Source: an uncultured bacterium (GTDB taxonomy: Bacteria; Bacillota; Clostridia; Oscillospirales; Oscillospiraceae). Taken from it: 48,809 bases of DNA. This document shows, in pieces, positions 1-8,538 of the stretch. Within the stretch, counting starts at the first letter, position 1. Each line of letters starts with the position of its first letter. Position numbers and translations under genes: made by a program. Where the stretch lies: contig CANDCH010000016.1 of NCBI GenBank assembly GCA_947383145.1, positions 1-48,809 of the forward strand, given 5' to 3'. Under the pieces are notes generated by a model. It did not search any database. It saw only the letters and a program-made list of their open reading frames with translations, and had not been told where the DNA came from.

Positions 1-169
1 GTTTTTGCGGGGTCCCATTTTGGCAGGCTCCATATCCCTCGCGTCCGGCTGCGCCCAACGCTCGCTCATTCCGCCGCCCCTCCTCTCCCCGCGAAAACGA
101 AAGGGCGTTTTTGCGGGGTCCCATTTTGGCAGGCTCCATATCCCTCGCGTCCGGCTGCGCCGAACGCTC
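1..169. repeat. 106-bp-period tandem repeat
   Basis: Positions 1-63 recur at 107-169 with a single C/G difference. The shared unit starts GTTTTTGCGGGGTCCC and runs through GGCAGGCTCC. The second copy ends at the terminator at 176-219. The copy at the window edge may continue upstream, so the copy number is unknown. It is probably a local duplication of intergenic sequence; no coding signal is convincing in it. Confidence 0.8.
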
Positions 170-175
170 CGCCGC

Positions 176-219
176 AAAATGAAAACCCCCCGGCTCACGC
201 CGGAGGGCCTTCATTTTTT
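176..219 (+). terminator. Rho-independent terminator of an upstream gene outside the window
   Basis: The outer arms AAAATGAA and TTCATTTTTT and the inner arms CCGGC and GCCGG form an interrupted hairpin ending in a T run. It would end transcription entering from the left. On the minus strand it could also end the carboxypeptidase transcript. Positions 220-375 show nothing else recognisable. Confidence 0.6.
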
Positions 220-375
220 GAGAAAAGAGAGAGGGAGGAGATTGTCTGGTTTTGTACCTGACACGATCATCATACCAGACCTCACAAGGAAAATGTTGGA
301 CGGTCTGAGAACCTTTTGTGAAAAAATGATGAACGCTGTGAAGTTTTTGTGAACGTCCGCCAGAAACCGGCGGAA

Positions 376-1743
376 TCAGCGCCTGCCCCGGTAGTTGGAG
401 CCGGTCCGCCGCCCGCCGCCCGCGCGGCTGTAGCGCCTGCGGGCCCTCCGCCGGGGGAGGACCACCGTGGCGAAAATCACCAGGGCGAGGATGAGCGCCG
501 CCCCGGCCGCCGCCAGCGCCTTCACCCACCACTGGGACCAGTAGTACTCGATCTGCTGGACGGTGTAGAGGAACTCCGACCGCTCCACGCCGTAGGCCGC
601 CATCATCTCCAGCGTGCCGTAGGTCTCCCCCTGATACTTCAGGGTGACGGTGCCCAGCTTCTGCCCCGCGGCCACAGGGGCCTCCAGGGACTCCGGCAGG
701 TCGAACACCAGCTCCGCCTGCTTGGGGTCGTAATCCGACGGCATGGTGGCCTCGATTTTGCCCACCGGCTGGGCCAGCACATAGTCTCCCTCGTCGGACA
801 GGGTGACGGGCACCTCCCGGGTCACGTTTTCCGTGTCCTGGTCCAGCAGGGTGATGCGGTGGAAGTTGTCGAACGCCCACTCCAGCAGGCGCTTGGTCTC
901 GGAGAAGGACCAGAAGTGCCGCCCGTTTTCGTCCGTGGTGTCCTCGGTGCCCAGCACCACGCAGTAGAAGGTCCGGCCCAGCTCGTCCACGGCGGCGGAG
1001 GCCAGACAGCGGCCCGCCTCGCCGGTGTTGCCCGTTTTGATGCCGATGGCCTTGGAGTATGTATAGCCGATGGCGTAGAAGCTGCTCAGCAGGCCGTTGG
1101 AGGAGTAGATCACCCGCTCCGGCTGGAGGTTGGTGGCCGGGAGGGTGTGGGAGGGGGTGCGCACGATGGTGCGGAAGGTCTCGTTCTCCATGGCGGCGCT
1201 GGCCATGAGGTAGATGTCGTAGGCGGTGGTGTAGTGCTCCGGGTCGTGGAGGCCGTGGGGGTTCATAAAATGGGTGTCCTCCATGCCCAGCTGGGCCGCC
1301 TTGGCGTTCATCCGGGCCACAAACTCCGCCGAGGTGCCCGCCACCGCCTCGGACAGGATGTTGCACGCCTCGTTGCCGGAGGGCAGCAGGTCGCAGTACA
1401 GCAGGTCCAGCACGGACAGGGTTTCCCCCGCCTTGATGCCCGCCGTGGAGCTGTCCCAGGGCAGGTCCACCGCCTGGGGGGAGGCGGTGACCATCGTATC
1501 CAGGGAGATTTCCCCCGCTGCCACCGCGTCCAGCACCACCAGGGAGGTCATGATCTTGGTGATGGAGGCGGGATACATCCGCTGATAGCCGTTGTGGGCG
1601 TACAGCACCTCCCGGTTGTCGCCGTCCACCAGGATGGCGGCGCGGCAGTTGGGCCGGGGGTCCTCCAGGGCCCGGGCGGGGCAGGCCAGGGACAGCGCCA
1701 GCGCCCCCGCCAGAAGCAGGGAAAGAATTCGATATTTTTTCAT
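376..1743 (-). CDS. D-alanyl-D-alanine carboxypeptidase (penicillin-binding protein 5 / DacF family)
   Basis: A 455-residue serine carboxypeptidase that would trim the terminal D-Ala from peptidoglycan pentapeptides outside the membrane. It has an N-terminal signal peptide (about residues 1-25). The active-site triad of motifs is complete: SITK (Ser60, Lys63), SGN (122-124) and KTG (236-238). A beta-rich C-terminal domain follows. The protein ends in a hydrophobic helix near 405-430 and an Arg-rich tail, so it is membrane-tethered rather than released. The start lies just behind a ribosome site on the minus strand. It is divergent from a polysaccharide deacetylase, which also points to cell-wall work. 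The family is secure; whether it is the vegetative or sporulation-type enzyme is not shown. Confidence 0.93.
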   Translation of the reverse strand: MKKYRILSLLLAGALALSLACPARALEDPRPNCRAAILVDGDNREVLYAHNGYQRMYPASITKIMTSLVVLDAVAAGEISLDTMVTASPQAVDLPWDSSTAGIKAGETLSVLDLLYCDLLPSGNEACNILSEAVAGTSAEFVARMNAKAAQLGMEDTHFMNPHGLHDPEHYTTAYDIYLMASAAMENETFRTIVRTPSHTLPATNLQPERVIYSSNGLLSSFYAIGYTYSKAIGIKTGNTGEAGRCLASAAVDELGRTFYCVVLGTEDTTDENGRHFWSFSETKRLLEWAFDNFHRITLLDQDTENVTREVPVTLSDEGDYVLAQPVGKIEATMPSDYDPKQAELVFDLPESLEAPVAAGQKLGTVTLKYQGETYGTLEMMAAYGVERSEFLYTVQQIEYYWSQWWVKALAAAGAALILALVIFATVVLPRRRARRRYSRAGGGRRTGSNYRGRR

Positions 1744-1825
1744 AGGAATCTCCCGTCACTTGTGATATAATATCTGCACGTGCCCGGGCGGGCCCGCCGC
1801 GGGCGCAAAAAAGCGGTACACAACA

Positions 1826-1854
1826 ATTATAGCAGAAAGTATTTCCCAGCGCAA
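1826..1854 (-). promoter_or_regulatory. Promoter of the carboxypeptidase gene
   Basis: Read on the minus strand: TTGCGC, 17 bp, TATAAT. The distance to the start codon leaves a leader of about 75 nt. Sigma-A type by match; not tested. Confidence 0.6.
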
Positions 1855-1935
1855 CAGGGGAAAATCAGGAACCGCCCGGAGGAAGGCCCGCCGTCCGCCC
1901 GAAGCGCCGCGGAAGCGGGGAGAGGGATTTTTGAA

Positions 1936-2634
1936 ATGCGAAAAGGAACCGTCTGCCTCATTATTATGACGCTGTGCACCGTGGTTTTCGCCCTGTGGGT
2001 CCTGGCTCCGCCGGCGCCGAAGCCGCGCATGGTTGCGCTCACCTTTGACGACGGCCCCCACCAGGTCCATACTGCGGAGCTTTTGGATATTTTAGAGGAA
2101 AACGACGCTGCCGCCACCTTTTTTGAGGTGGGGGAGATCGTGGGCGAATACCCGGAGCTTCTGGCCAGGGCCGTTTCCATCGGCTGTGAAATTGGAAGTC
2201 ACTCGTATGCCCACGGGAACCTGGCCGAGATGGATGAGGAGGCCATGCTGGCCGATCTGGCCGCCGCGGACGAGCAGTTTATCCGCGCCATCGGGCAGGC
2301 CCCCGTTTTGCTGCGGCCTCCTTGGGGTGATTACGACCAGCGCCTGGTCGAGAAATCGGGAAAGGCCATTGTCACGTGGTCCCTGGACACCCGCGATTGG
2401 GAATCCAGGGACGCGCGGGCCGTTGTGGACTATGTCAAGGGCCAGGGCGGGCTGGCGGGACAGGTGATCCTAATGCACAGCACGCATGCCAGCAGTGTGG
2501 AGGCCGCCGGGGAGCTGGTCCCGTGGCTGAAGGAGCAGGGCTATCAACTGGTGACCGTGTCCCAGCTGATAGAGGACTGCTACGGGGAAACGCCCGCTCC
2601 GGGCGGCGTGTATACCTATTTATTTTTTAAATAG
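1936..2634 (+). CDS. Polysaccharide deacetylase (NodB homology, carbohydrate esterase family 4)
   Basis: A 232-residue protein with one N-terminal hydrophobic helix (about residues 5-25) and a NodB domain. The motifs seen are TFDDGP (metal-binding Asp pair), SHSYAH (the two metal-binding His), RPPWGDYD and a late LMHS. The family removes acetyl groups from chitin, xylan or peptidoglycan N-acetyl sugars; an anchored copy next to a peptidoglycan carboxypeptidase suggests peptidoglycan as substrate, which is inference. I use the ATG at 1936 behind a GGGAGAGGGA ribosome site; the reading frame is open further upstream, but that part crosses the promoter of the divergent gene. The next gene follows after 18 bp. 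Confidence 0.9.
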   Translation: MRKGTVCLIIMTLCTVVFALWVLAPPAPKPRMVALTFDDGPHQVHTAELLDILEENDAAATFFEVGEIVGEYPELLARAVSIGCEIGSHSYAHGNLAEMDEEAMLADLAAADEQFIRAIGQAPVLLRPPWGDYDQRLVEKSGKAIVTWSLDTRDWESRDARAVVDYVKGQGGLAGQVILMHSTHASSVEAAGELVPWLKEQGYQLVTVSQLIEDCYGETPAPGGVYTYLFFK

Positions 2635-2652
2635 ATCGGAGGGAGGCGTAAT

Positions 2653-3027
2653 ATGGGGCGGACCGACCGGCGCCTTCTGGCGCTGATTCTGGCGGCGGGG
2701 GCGGCCATGCTCCTGTGCTTTGCCCTGGAGCTGGGCACGGCGGCCCCGCTGGACCCCGTTCCCCGGACGGCTCCCGCCGCCGCGGCCCCGGCGGACCGGG
2801 CGGCGCTGGTGGATGTCAACGCCGCCGGACTGGAGGAGCTCATGACCCTCCCCGGCATCGGGGCGGTCCGGGCCCAGGCCATTCTGGACGACCGGGCGGA
2901 AAACGGGCCCTACCGGTATCCGGAGGACCTGATCCGGGTGAAGGGGATCGGCCCGGGGATATTGGAAAACCTTTTGGATCAGATCACCACAGGAGGGGAT
3001 GACTATGCCCAAAATATTGGTCGTTGA
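2653..3027 (+). CDS. ComEA-like helix-hairpin-helix protein
   Basis: A 124-residue protein with an N-terminal membrane helix (about 9-27), an Ala/Pro-rich linker and a C-terminal double helix-hairpin-helix domain. Key pieces are DVNAAG, LPGIGAVRA and VKGIGPG. This is the ComEA architecture, in which the domain binds DNA outside the cell during uptake. No comEB or comEC is nearby; instead the 3' end overlaps the start of a response regulator gene, so transcription is likely shared with the two-component system. A role in DNA uptake is therefore uncertain. Confidence 0.75.
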   Translation: MGRTDRRLLALILAAGAAMLLCFALELGTAAPLDPVPRTAPAAAAPADRAALVDVNAAGLEELMTLPGIGAVRAQAILDDRAENGPYRYPEDLIRVKGIGPGILENLLDQITTGGDDYAQNIGR

Positions 3028-3697
3028 CGACGAGCGGGTTATGGTGAAGGGTATCAAATTCAACTTGGAGAACGAGGGCTATCAGGTGGAGACCGGCTCG
3101 GACGGCGAGGAGGCGGTGGACAAGGCCCGCACCGGCCAGTTCGACCTCATCATACTGGACCTGATGATGCCCAAGATCGACGGGCTCCAGGCGTGCATGA
3201 AAATCCGGGAGTTTTCCAACGTGCCCGTCATCATGCTCACCGCTAAGGGGGAGGACGCGGACAAGATCATCGGCTTCGAGTGCGGCGCGGACGACTACAT
3301 CACCAAGCCCTTCAACATTCTGGAGCTGAAGGCCCGCATCCGGGCCCTGCTGCGCCGGGCGGGGGCGGCGGCCCAACAACAGCGGGAGGCCGACCGCCTC
3401 GCCCAGGGGGCCATCACCCTGGACCTGGCGGAGCGGGCCGCCTGGCGGGACGGGGAGCCGGTGGAGCTCACCGCCAAGGAGTTCGACCTGATGGTGCTGC
3501 TGATGCAGAACCCAGGCCGGGTGTACAGCCGGGAAAACCTTTTGAACCTGGTGTGGGGCTACGAGTATATCGGGGAGTTCCGCACGGTGGACGTGCACAT
3601 CCGCCGCCTGCGGGAAAAGCTGGAGCCCGACCCCGCCAACCCGGAGCACATTCTGACCAAGTGGGGCGTGGGCTATTACCTGGCAAACAATGGATAG
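3005..3697 (+). CDS. OmpR/PhoB-family response regulator
   Basis: A 230-residue regulator with a receiver domain (acidic VVDDE pocket, phospho-acceptor Asp in ILDLMMPK, conserved Lys in the TKPF loop) and a C-terminal winged helix ending in WGVGYYL. I choose the ATG at 3005, about 9 bp from AGGAGG at 2990; the ATG at 2999 lies too close to that site. It overlaps the end of the helix-hairpin-helix gene, and its own end overlaps the kinase gene by 8 bp, so the two are translated together. It should be phosphorylated by the following kinase. Targets are not visible. Confidence 0.93.
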   Translation: MPKILVVDDERVMVKGIKFNLENEGYQVETGSDGEEAVDKARTGQFDLIILDLMMPKIDGLQACMKIREFSNVPVIMLTAKGEDADKIIGFECGADDYITKPFNILELKARIRALLRRAGAAAQQQREADRLAQGAITLDLAERAAWRDGEPVELTAKEFDLMVLLMQNPGRVYSRENLLNLVWGYEYIGEFRTVDVHIRRLREKLEPDPANPEHILTKWGVGYYLANNG

Positions 3698-5141
3698 GGG
3701 CAGGCAGCGGGAGCGGGAGAGCCGTGTTCCCTTTTTCCGCAGAATCCAGGTCAAGTACGCCCTCACCTATCTGCTGGTGGTGGCGGCCATCCTCATCGTG
3801 ATGAACACCTACCCCGTGCTCATGGCGGAGAACATGGTGTTCACCTCCAAGCAGAACACCCTCACCCGGCAGGCCCTGGTCATCGGGTCCACCCTGGCCG
3901 TGTCCGAGACGCTGACCAGGGAGGGCGTGGAGCAGACCATGGCCCTGCTGGAGGAGGCCCAGGGCACCCGGGTGCTGGTCACCGACGCCGCCGCCCGCAT
4001 TTTGTACGACAGCTCCACCCTGGACAACCGCCTGGGGGATTACGCCCTCATGGGGGAGGTGGCCGCTGCCCTGCGGGGGCAGGACGCCTCCCGCTGCGAA
4101 TACCGGGAGGGGGCCATCCGCACCAGGGCGGCGGTGCCCATCCTGTACCACGGCACCACCCTGGGGGCGGTGTACCTCTACGAGTACGACACGGAGCAGG
4201 CCCAGGTGCTGCTGTCCATTTTGTCCAACCTGCGGTATATCTCCATGGTGGTGTGCGCGGTGGCCCTGGTGCTGGTGGTGCTGCTGTCCAAGACCCTCAC
4301 CCGGAACACCGTGCGGCTGCTGTCCGCCATCCGCCACGTGCGGGAGGGCGAGTACAGCCACCGGGTGGAGTCCCTGGGCCGGGACGAGATGGCCCAGCTG
4401 GCCGACGAGTTCAACCAGCTCACCGGCCGGCTCCAGACCACCGAGGAGGCCCGGAGGCGGTTCGTGTCCGACGCCTCCCACGAGCTCAAGACCCCCCTGG
4501 CCTCCATCCGCCTGCTCACCGACTCCATTTTGCAGAACGACCCGGTGGACATGGCCATCGTCCGGGAGTTCGTGTCCGACATCGGGGAGGAGGCCGACCG
4601 CCTCACCCGCATCAGCGAGCACCTGCTGGCCCTCACCCGGCTGGACGCCGGGGAGGAGCGCTCCCCCGAGCCGGTGGAGCTGGGACGGGTGGCGGAAAAG
4701 GTGGTTCACCTGCTCTCCCCGGTGGCCCGCCGGGCCCAGGTGGAGCTGAAGTGCGCCCTGGAGCCCGCCTGCGCCCTGCTGGCCACCGAGGACGACATCT
4801 ATCAGGTGGCCTTCAACCTCGTGGAGAACGCCATCAAATACAATCTGCCCGGGGGCCGGGTGGACGTGGGGGTGTGCCGCCGGGGGGACAAGGTGGCCCT
4901 CACCGTCACCGACACCGGCCTGGGCATCCCGGCGGAGGACCTGCCCCGCATCTTCGACCGGTTCTACCGGGTGGACAAGGCCCGCTCCCGCGCGGCGGGG
5001 GGCACCGGCCTGGGGCTGTCCATCGCCCGGGACACCGCCCGCCTCCACGGCGGGGACGTCGCCGCGGGGCCCAACCCCGCCGGCCGGGGCACCCGGTTCG
5101 AGGCGGAATTTCCCGCCCTGCGAGAGGAGGCCGCGCCATGA
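3690..5141 (+). CDS. Membrane sensor histidine kinase
   Basis: A 483-residue kinase. A first membrane helix near 16-38 and a second near 165-190 enclose an extracytoplasmic sensor of about 125 residues. HAMP, then HisKA with SHELKTP (phosphorylated His) follow. The ATPase domain shows the N box (NLVENAIKY), DTGLGIP, the F box (FDRFYRVD) and GGTGLGLSIA. It overlaps the regulator gene by 8 bp and the lipoprotein gene by an ATGA, so regulator, kinase and lipoprotein form one unit. The signal is unknown. Confidence 0.93.
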   Translation: MDRGRQRERESRVPFFRRIQVKYALTYLLVVAAILIVMNTYPVLMAENMVFTSKQNTLTRQALVIGSTLAVSETLTREGVEQTMALLEEAQGTRVLVTDAAARILYDSSTLDNRLGDYALMGEVAAALRGQDASRCEYREGAIRTRAAVPILYHGTTLGAVYLYEYDTEQAQVLLSILSNLRYISMVVCAVALVLVVLLSKTLTRNTVRLLSAIRHVREGEYSHRVESLGRDEMAQLADEFNQLTGRLQTTEEARRRFVSDASHELKTPLASIRLLTDSILQNDPVDMAIVREFVSDIGEEADRLTRISEHLLALTRLDAGEERSPEPVELGRVAEKVVHLLSPVARRAQVELKCALEPACALLATEDDIYQVAFNLVENAIKYNLPGGRVDVGVCRRGDKVALTVTDTGLGIPAEDLPRIFDRFYRVDKARSRAAGGTGLGLSIARDTARLHGGDVAAGPNPAGRGTRFEAEFPALREEAAP

Positions 5142-6019
5142 AAAAAACGCCGGTCCGGCTGCTGGCGGCGGCGCTGCTGCTGGCCCTGGCTTTTGGATGC
5201 GCGCCCCGGCCCCAGGAGGAGGAGGCGGGCCTGCGCCTGTGGTTCCCGGTGGACCCCGCCCTGGGAGGGCTGTCCGCCGCCCTGGACGCCTGCCCCTACG
5301 CGGGGGAGGAGCACTCCGTTCCCGCCCTGCTGGACGCCCTGGCCGCCGGCCCTCCGGCGGAGGCGCAGGAGCTGTGCCGCGCCATCCCCGCCGGCGCCCG
5401 GGTGCTCAGCTGGTCGCTGGAGAACCGGGTGGTCAATGTGGAGCTGTCCGCCGCTTACGCCGAACTGGTGGGGGTGGAGCTCACCCTGGCCGACTACTGC
5501 ATCGCCCTCACCCTGGCCCAGCTGCCGGGGGTGGACGGGGTTCGGGTCACCGTCAGCGGCGGGGGCCAGTCCTACCGGGACCGGCAGGCCCTCTATCCGG
5601 AGGACGTGCTGTTCTCCGGCGCGGAGGAGACGCCGGTGGAGGCGACCGCGGCCCTCTACTTCCGCAGGGAGGGGGGAAATACCCTGGGCTATGAGCTGCG
5701 CAAGTTCCGGCTGACGGAGGACAGCGTCCCCGCCAAGGCGGTGCTGGCCGCCCTCATCGCCGGGCCGGAGGACCAGGGGCTGCTCCCCCTGCTGCCGCCG
5801 GACCTCACCGTTCGCTCCGCCTGGGTGGAGGCGGGCGCCTGCACCGCCGACCTGTCCGGCCGGCTGCTGGACCTGCCCGAGGAGGAGCGGGCGCTGGCGC
5901 TGAAATCCATTGTGGACACGCTGTGCAGCCTGGACACGGTGGAGCGGGTGCAGATTCTCATCGACGGGGAGCCCGCCGGAACCTTCGGCGGGGCAGACCC
6001 GACCGGGCCGCCGTCCTGA
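5138..6019 (+). CDS. GerMN-domain lipoprotein
   Basis: A 293-residue lipoprotein. The signal peptide ends in a lipobox (LAFGC), after which the mature N-terminal Cys would be lipidated and held on the outer face of the membrane. Two GerMN-like domains follow, the first around 'NRVVNVELS' and the second around 'CTADLSG'. GerMN is named from the spore germination protein GerM and is also found in LpqB of actinobacteria. The start codon overlaps the kinase stop (ATGA at 5138). The order regulator, kinase, GerMN lipoprotein parallels mtrA-mtrB-lpqB, where the lipoprotein modulates the kinase. That function here is inference. Confidence 0.85.
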   Translation: MKKTPVRLLAAALLLALAFGCAPRPQEEEAGLRLWFPVDPALGGLSAALDACPYAGEEHSVPALLDALAAGPPAEAQELCRAIPAGARVLSWSLENRVVNVELSAAYAELVGVELTLADYCIALTLAQLPGVDGVRVTVSGGGQSYRDRQALYPEDVLFSGAEETPVEATAALYFRREGGNTLGYELRKFRLTEDSVPAKAVLAALIAGPEDQGLLPLLPPDLTVRSAWVEAGACTADLSGRLLDLPEEERALALKSIVDTLCSLDTVERVQILIDGEPAGTFGGADPTGPPS

Positions 6020-6061
6020 CGCCGCCCTGTGACACGACCATAAAAAAGGAGAGATCAGACC

Positions 6062-7336
6062 ATGAATTTTGACACCAGCTGCCTCCACGCGGGCTACCGC
6101 CCCGGCAACGGGGAGCCCCGGAACATCCCCATCATCCAGTCCACCACCTTCCGCTACGAGACCAGCGGGGACATGGGAAAGCTGTTCGACCTGGAGGCCG
6201 AGGGCTACTTCTACACCCGGCTGCAAAACCCCACCAGCGACGCGGTGGCCGCCCGGCTGTGCGCCCTGGAGGGGGGCAGCGCGGCCATGCTGCTGTCCTC
6301 GGGACAGGCGGCCAACTTCTTCGCCGTGTTCAACATCGCCTCCGCCGGGGACCACGTCGTGGCCTCCTCCGCCATCTACGGCGGCACCTACAACCTCTTC
6401 GCCGTCACCATGAGGCGGATGGGCATCGCGTTCACCTTCGTGGACCCGGACTGCTCCGAGGAGGAACTCAGCGCCGCCTTCCGGCCCGAGACGAAGGCCC
6501 TGTTCGGCGAGACCATCGCCAACCCGGCCCTGACGGTGCTGGACATCGAGAAGTTCGCCCGGGCCGCCCACGCCCACGGCGTGCCCCTCATCGTGGACAA
6601 CACCTTCGCCACCCCCGCCCTGTGCCGCCCCTTTGAATGGGGGGCGGACATCGTCACCCACTCCACCACCAAGTACCTGGACGGCCACGCCGCCGCCGTG
6701 GGCGGAGCCATCGTGGACTCCGGCAGGTTCGACTGGACCGCCCACAAGGACAAGTTCCCCGGCCTCACCGCCCCCGACGAGAGCTATCACGGCGTGACCT
6801 ATACCCAGCGCTTCGGCCTGGGCGGGGCCTACATCACCAAGGCGGTGGTGCAGCTCATGCGGGATTTCGGCGCCACCCCCGCCCCCATGAACGCGTGGCT
6901 GCTGGGCATGGGCATGGAGACCCTCCCCCTGCGCATGGCGAAGCACTGCGCCAACGCCCAGGCCATAGCGGAATGGCTCCAGAGGCACGAAAAAGTGGCC
7001 TGGGTGCGGTATGCCGGCCTGCGGGGCGACAAATACTATGATCTGGCCCAAAAATACCTGCCCCGGGGCTGCTGCGGGGTGGTGTCCTTCGGGGTGAAGG
7101 GAGGCCGCGCCGCCGCGGAGCGGTTCATGGCGGGGCTGGGGCTGGCCTCCATCGCCACCCACGTGGCCGACGCCAAGACCTGCGTCCTTCACCCCGCCTC
7201 CGCCACCCACCGGCAGATGAACGACGCGGAGCTGGCCGCCGCCGGGGTGTCTCCCGACCTGGTGCGCCTGTCAGTGGGCATTGAGGACTTGGACGACCTG
7301 ATCGCGGACCTCTCCCAGGCCTTGGACCGGGTGTAA
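6062..7336 (+). CDS. metY: O-acetylhomoserine sulfhydrylase-type PLP enzyme (Cys/Met metabolism family)
   Basis: A 424-residue fold-type I PLP enzyme. The Schiff-base lysine is Lys204 in HSTTKYLDGH. The N-terminal YTRLQNPT and SSGQAA segments and the length of about 425 fit the homocysteine synthase (MetY) group, which makes homocysteine from O-acetylhomoserine and sulfide, better than the shorter MetB/MetC enzymes. The ribosome site AAAGGAGA lies just upstream and a strong terminator follows, so it is a single-gene unit. No S-box or other leader is visible in the 42 bp before it. Substrate choice within the family is an inference. Confidence 0.88.
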   Translation: MNFDTSCLHAGYRPGNGEPRNIPIIQSTTFRYETSGDMGKLFDLEAEGYFYTRLQNPTSDAVAARLCALEGGSAAMLLSSGQAANFFAVFNIASAGDHVVASSAIYGGTYNLFAVTMRRMGIAFTFVDPDCSEEELSAAFRPETKALFGETIANPALTVLDIEKFARAAHAHGVPLIVDNTFATPALCRPFEWGADIVTHSTTKYLDGHAAAVGGAIVDSGRFDWTAHKDKFPGLTAPDESYHGVTYTQRFGLGGAYITKAVVQLMRDFGATPAPMNAWLLGMGMETLPLRMAKHCANAQAIAEWLQRHEKVAWVRYAGLRGDKYYDLAQKYLPRGCCGVVSFGVKGGRAAAERFMAGLGLASIATHVADAKTCVLHPASATHRQMNDAELAAAGVSPDLVRLSVGIEDLDDLIADLSQALDRV

Positions 7337-7350
7337 CCTTTTCCGGCAAA

Positions 7351-7380
7351 AACGGAGCGGCCCAGCCGCTCCGTTTTTTC
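7351..7380 (+). terminator. Rho-independent terminator after metY
   Basis: An 11-bp stem (AACGGAGCGGC with its complement at 7365-7375) around a CCA loop, followed by a T run. Confidence 0.9.
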
Positions 7381-7400
7381 TTAAGAATTCATAAAAGGGC

Positions 7401-7431
7401 TTGACTTTCCACCTTGTGGAAGGTGTAGGAT
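7401..7431 (+). promoter_or_regulatory. MerR-type promoter with 19-bp spacer and operator dyad
   Basis: TTGACT at 7401-7406 and TAGGAT at 7426-7431 are separated by 19 bp, the over-long spacing typical of promoters that MerR proteins untwist. The spacer contains the dyad TTCCAC-CTT-GTGGAA at 7407-7421. It lies directly before the MerR gene, so it is probably autoregulated and drives the whole exporter operon. Confidence 0.85.
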
Positions 7432-7455
7432 AGCCTCAGCGAGGGAGGGAAAACG

Positions 7456-8106
7456 ATGAAGATCAATCATGTGGAGCAGCTGGTGGGCATCACCAAGGGC
7501 AATATCCGCTTCTATGAGAAGGAGGGGCTGCTCACCCCCGGGCGCAACAACGAAAACGGCTACCGGGACTACAGCGACGCCGACGTGGCGTGGCTGAAAA
7601 AAATCAAGCTGCTGCGGATGCTGGACATGCCCATCGAGGAGATCCTGCGGCTGAAAGCCGGATCGCTGACCTTGGAGGACGCCATGGGGCGGCACATCAT
7701 CCAGCTCCAGCGCAGGCAGGCCAACCTGGCGGCGGCCCAGGGCGTGTGCGCCCAGATCCGGGACAGCCGCAGTCAGCTGGACGGGCTGGACGCCGACGGG
7801 GTGCTGGCATCCATGGAGCGGCAGGAACAGGAGGGGACAAAATTCATGAACGTGGGAAAGCAGGATAAGCTGACCCGGTATGTCAGTCCCGTGGGGGCGG
7901 CCATCGTGGTGCTGGCCATGATGGCGGCGTTCATCGCCCTCATCATATGGGGGTTTACCGTAGCGCCGGAGGACGCGCCCCCTATCGGATTGGTCATCGG
8001 GCTGGCGGCTATCCCGGTGGTGGTCATCATCGGGGTGCTGGCGGCGCTGTACCGGCGCATCAAGCAGATCAGAGGGGGGGAAGAGGATGCTGCTGCTCAA
8101 TATTGA
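7456..8106 (+). CDS. MerR-family regulator with a C-terminal membrane anchor
   Basis: A 216-residue protein. The N-terminal winged helix (KGNIRFYEKEGLL, NGYRDY) is of MerR type, followed by the dimerisation helix. The C-terminal third holds two clear membrane helices with a short loop between (about residues 140-165 and 175-200) and a basic end. It would be a DNA-binding protein tied to the membrane. It is followed by overlapping or close genes for a YbjQ protein, a small membrane protein and an ABC exporter, which suggests it senses a membrane-active compound and induces export. The ligand is unknown. Confidence 0.88.
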   Translation: MKINHVEQLVGITKGNIRFYEKEGLLTPGRNNENGYRDYSDADVAWLKKIKLLRMLDMPIEEILRLKAGSLTLEDAMGRHIIQLQRRQANLAAAQGVCAQIRDSRSQLDGLDADGVLASMERQEQEGTKFMNVGKQDKLTRYVSPVGAAIVVLAMMAAFIALIIWGFTVAPEDAPPIGLVIGLAAIPVVVIIGVLAALYRRIKQIRGGEEDAAAQY

Positions 8107-8401
8107 CCATATCCCCGGCCGGGAGATCGAGGCGCTGTCCATCGTAAAAGGCTCGGTGGTCCAGTGCAAGAGCTTCGGCAAGGACTTTATGGCGTTCATG
8201 AACACCTTTGTGGGCGGCGAGATCGAGAGCTACACCGATATGCTCACCGAGGCCCGCCAGCTGGCCACCAAGCGGATGGTGGACGAGGCGGAAAAGCTGG
8301 GCGCGGACGCGGTGCTCAACATCCGGTATGCCTCGGCCTCCATCATGCAGGGGGCGGCGGAGATCACCGTGTACGGCACCGCCGTGCGCGAGAAGCGCTG
8401 A
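8087..8401 (+). CDS. YbjQ/UPF0145 family protein
   Basis: A 104-residue protein matching the small YbjQ family by its conserved pieces: an N-terminal beta strand with a GSVV segment, an EARQLATKRM helix and LGADAVLNIRY near the end. The family forms pentamers; its role is not established, although it is often named a heavy-metal-binding domain. It overlaps the regulator gene by 20 bp behind its own strong AGAGGGGGGGAAGAGG ribosome site, so co-expression is likely. Confidence 0.85.
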   Translation: MLLLNIDHIPGREIEALSIVKGSVVQCKSFGKDFMAFMNTFVGGEIESYTDMLTEARQLATKRMVDEAEKLGADAVLNIRYASASIMQGAAEITVYGTAVREKR

Positions 8402-8519
8402 GCCGTCGTGAGCAGCGCGGATGGAACGGAGCGAGGACAAAAGCCCAGCCGCCGCAAAGCGGGGCGGGTTTTGTCCGAGTCGGAGCGAAGCCGCGCGTCG
8501 CGAACAGGTGAAGCGTGAC
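8402..8519 (-). repeat. Dispersed hairpin repeat, copy 1
   Basis: This 118-bp stretch is the reverse complement of 28574-28701 with conserved arms: GAGCAGCGCGGATGGA near the left end and GCCGCGCGTCGCGA near the right. The centre folds as GGACAAAA paired with TTTTGTCC. It separates the YbjQ gene from the next gene and overlaps no clear coding sequence. Confidence 0.75.
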
Positions 8520-8538
8520 AATGAAGGGGGTAACTTTT

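Noticed and set aside
349-1770. Long plus-strand frame opposite the carboxypeptidase gene
   Set aside because: It is antisense to a gene with three intact catalytic motifs, has a His/Gly/Arg-rich composition without domains, and arises from GC-rich codon bias.
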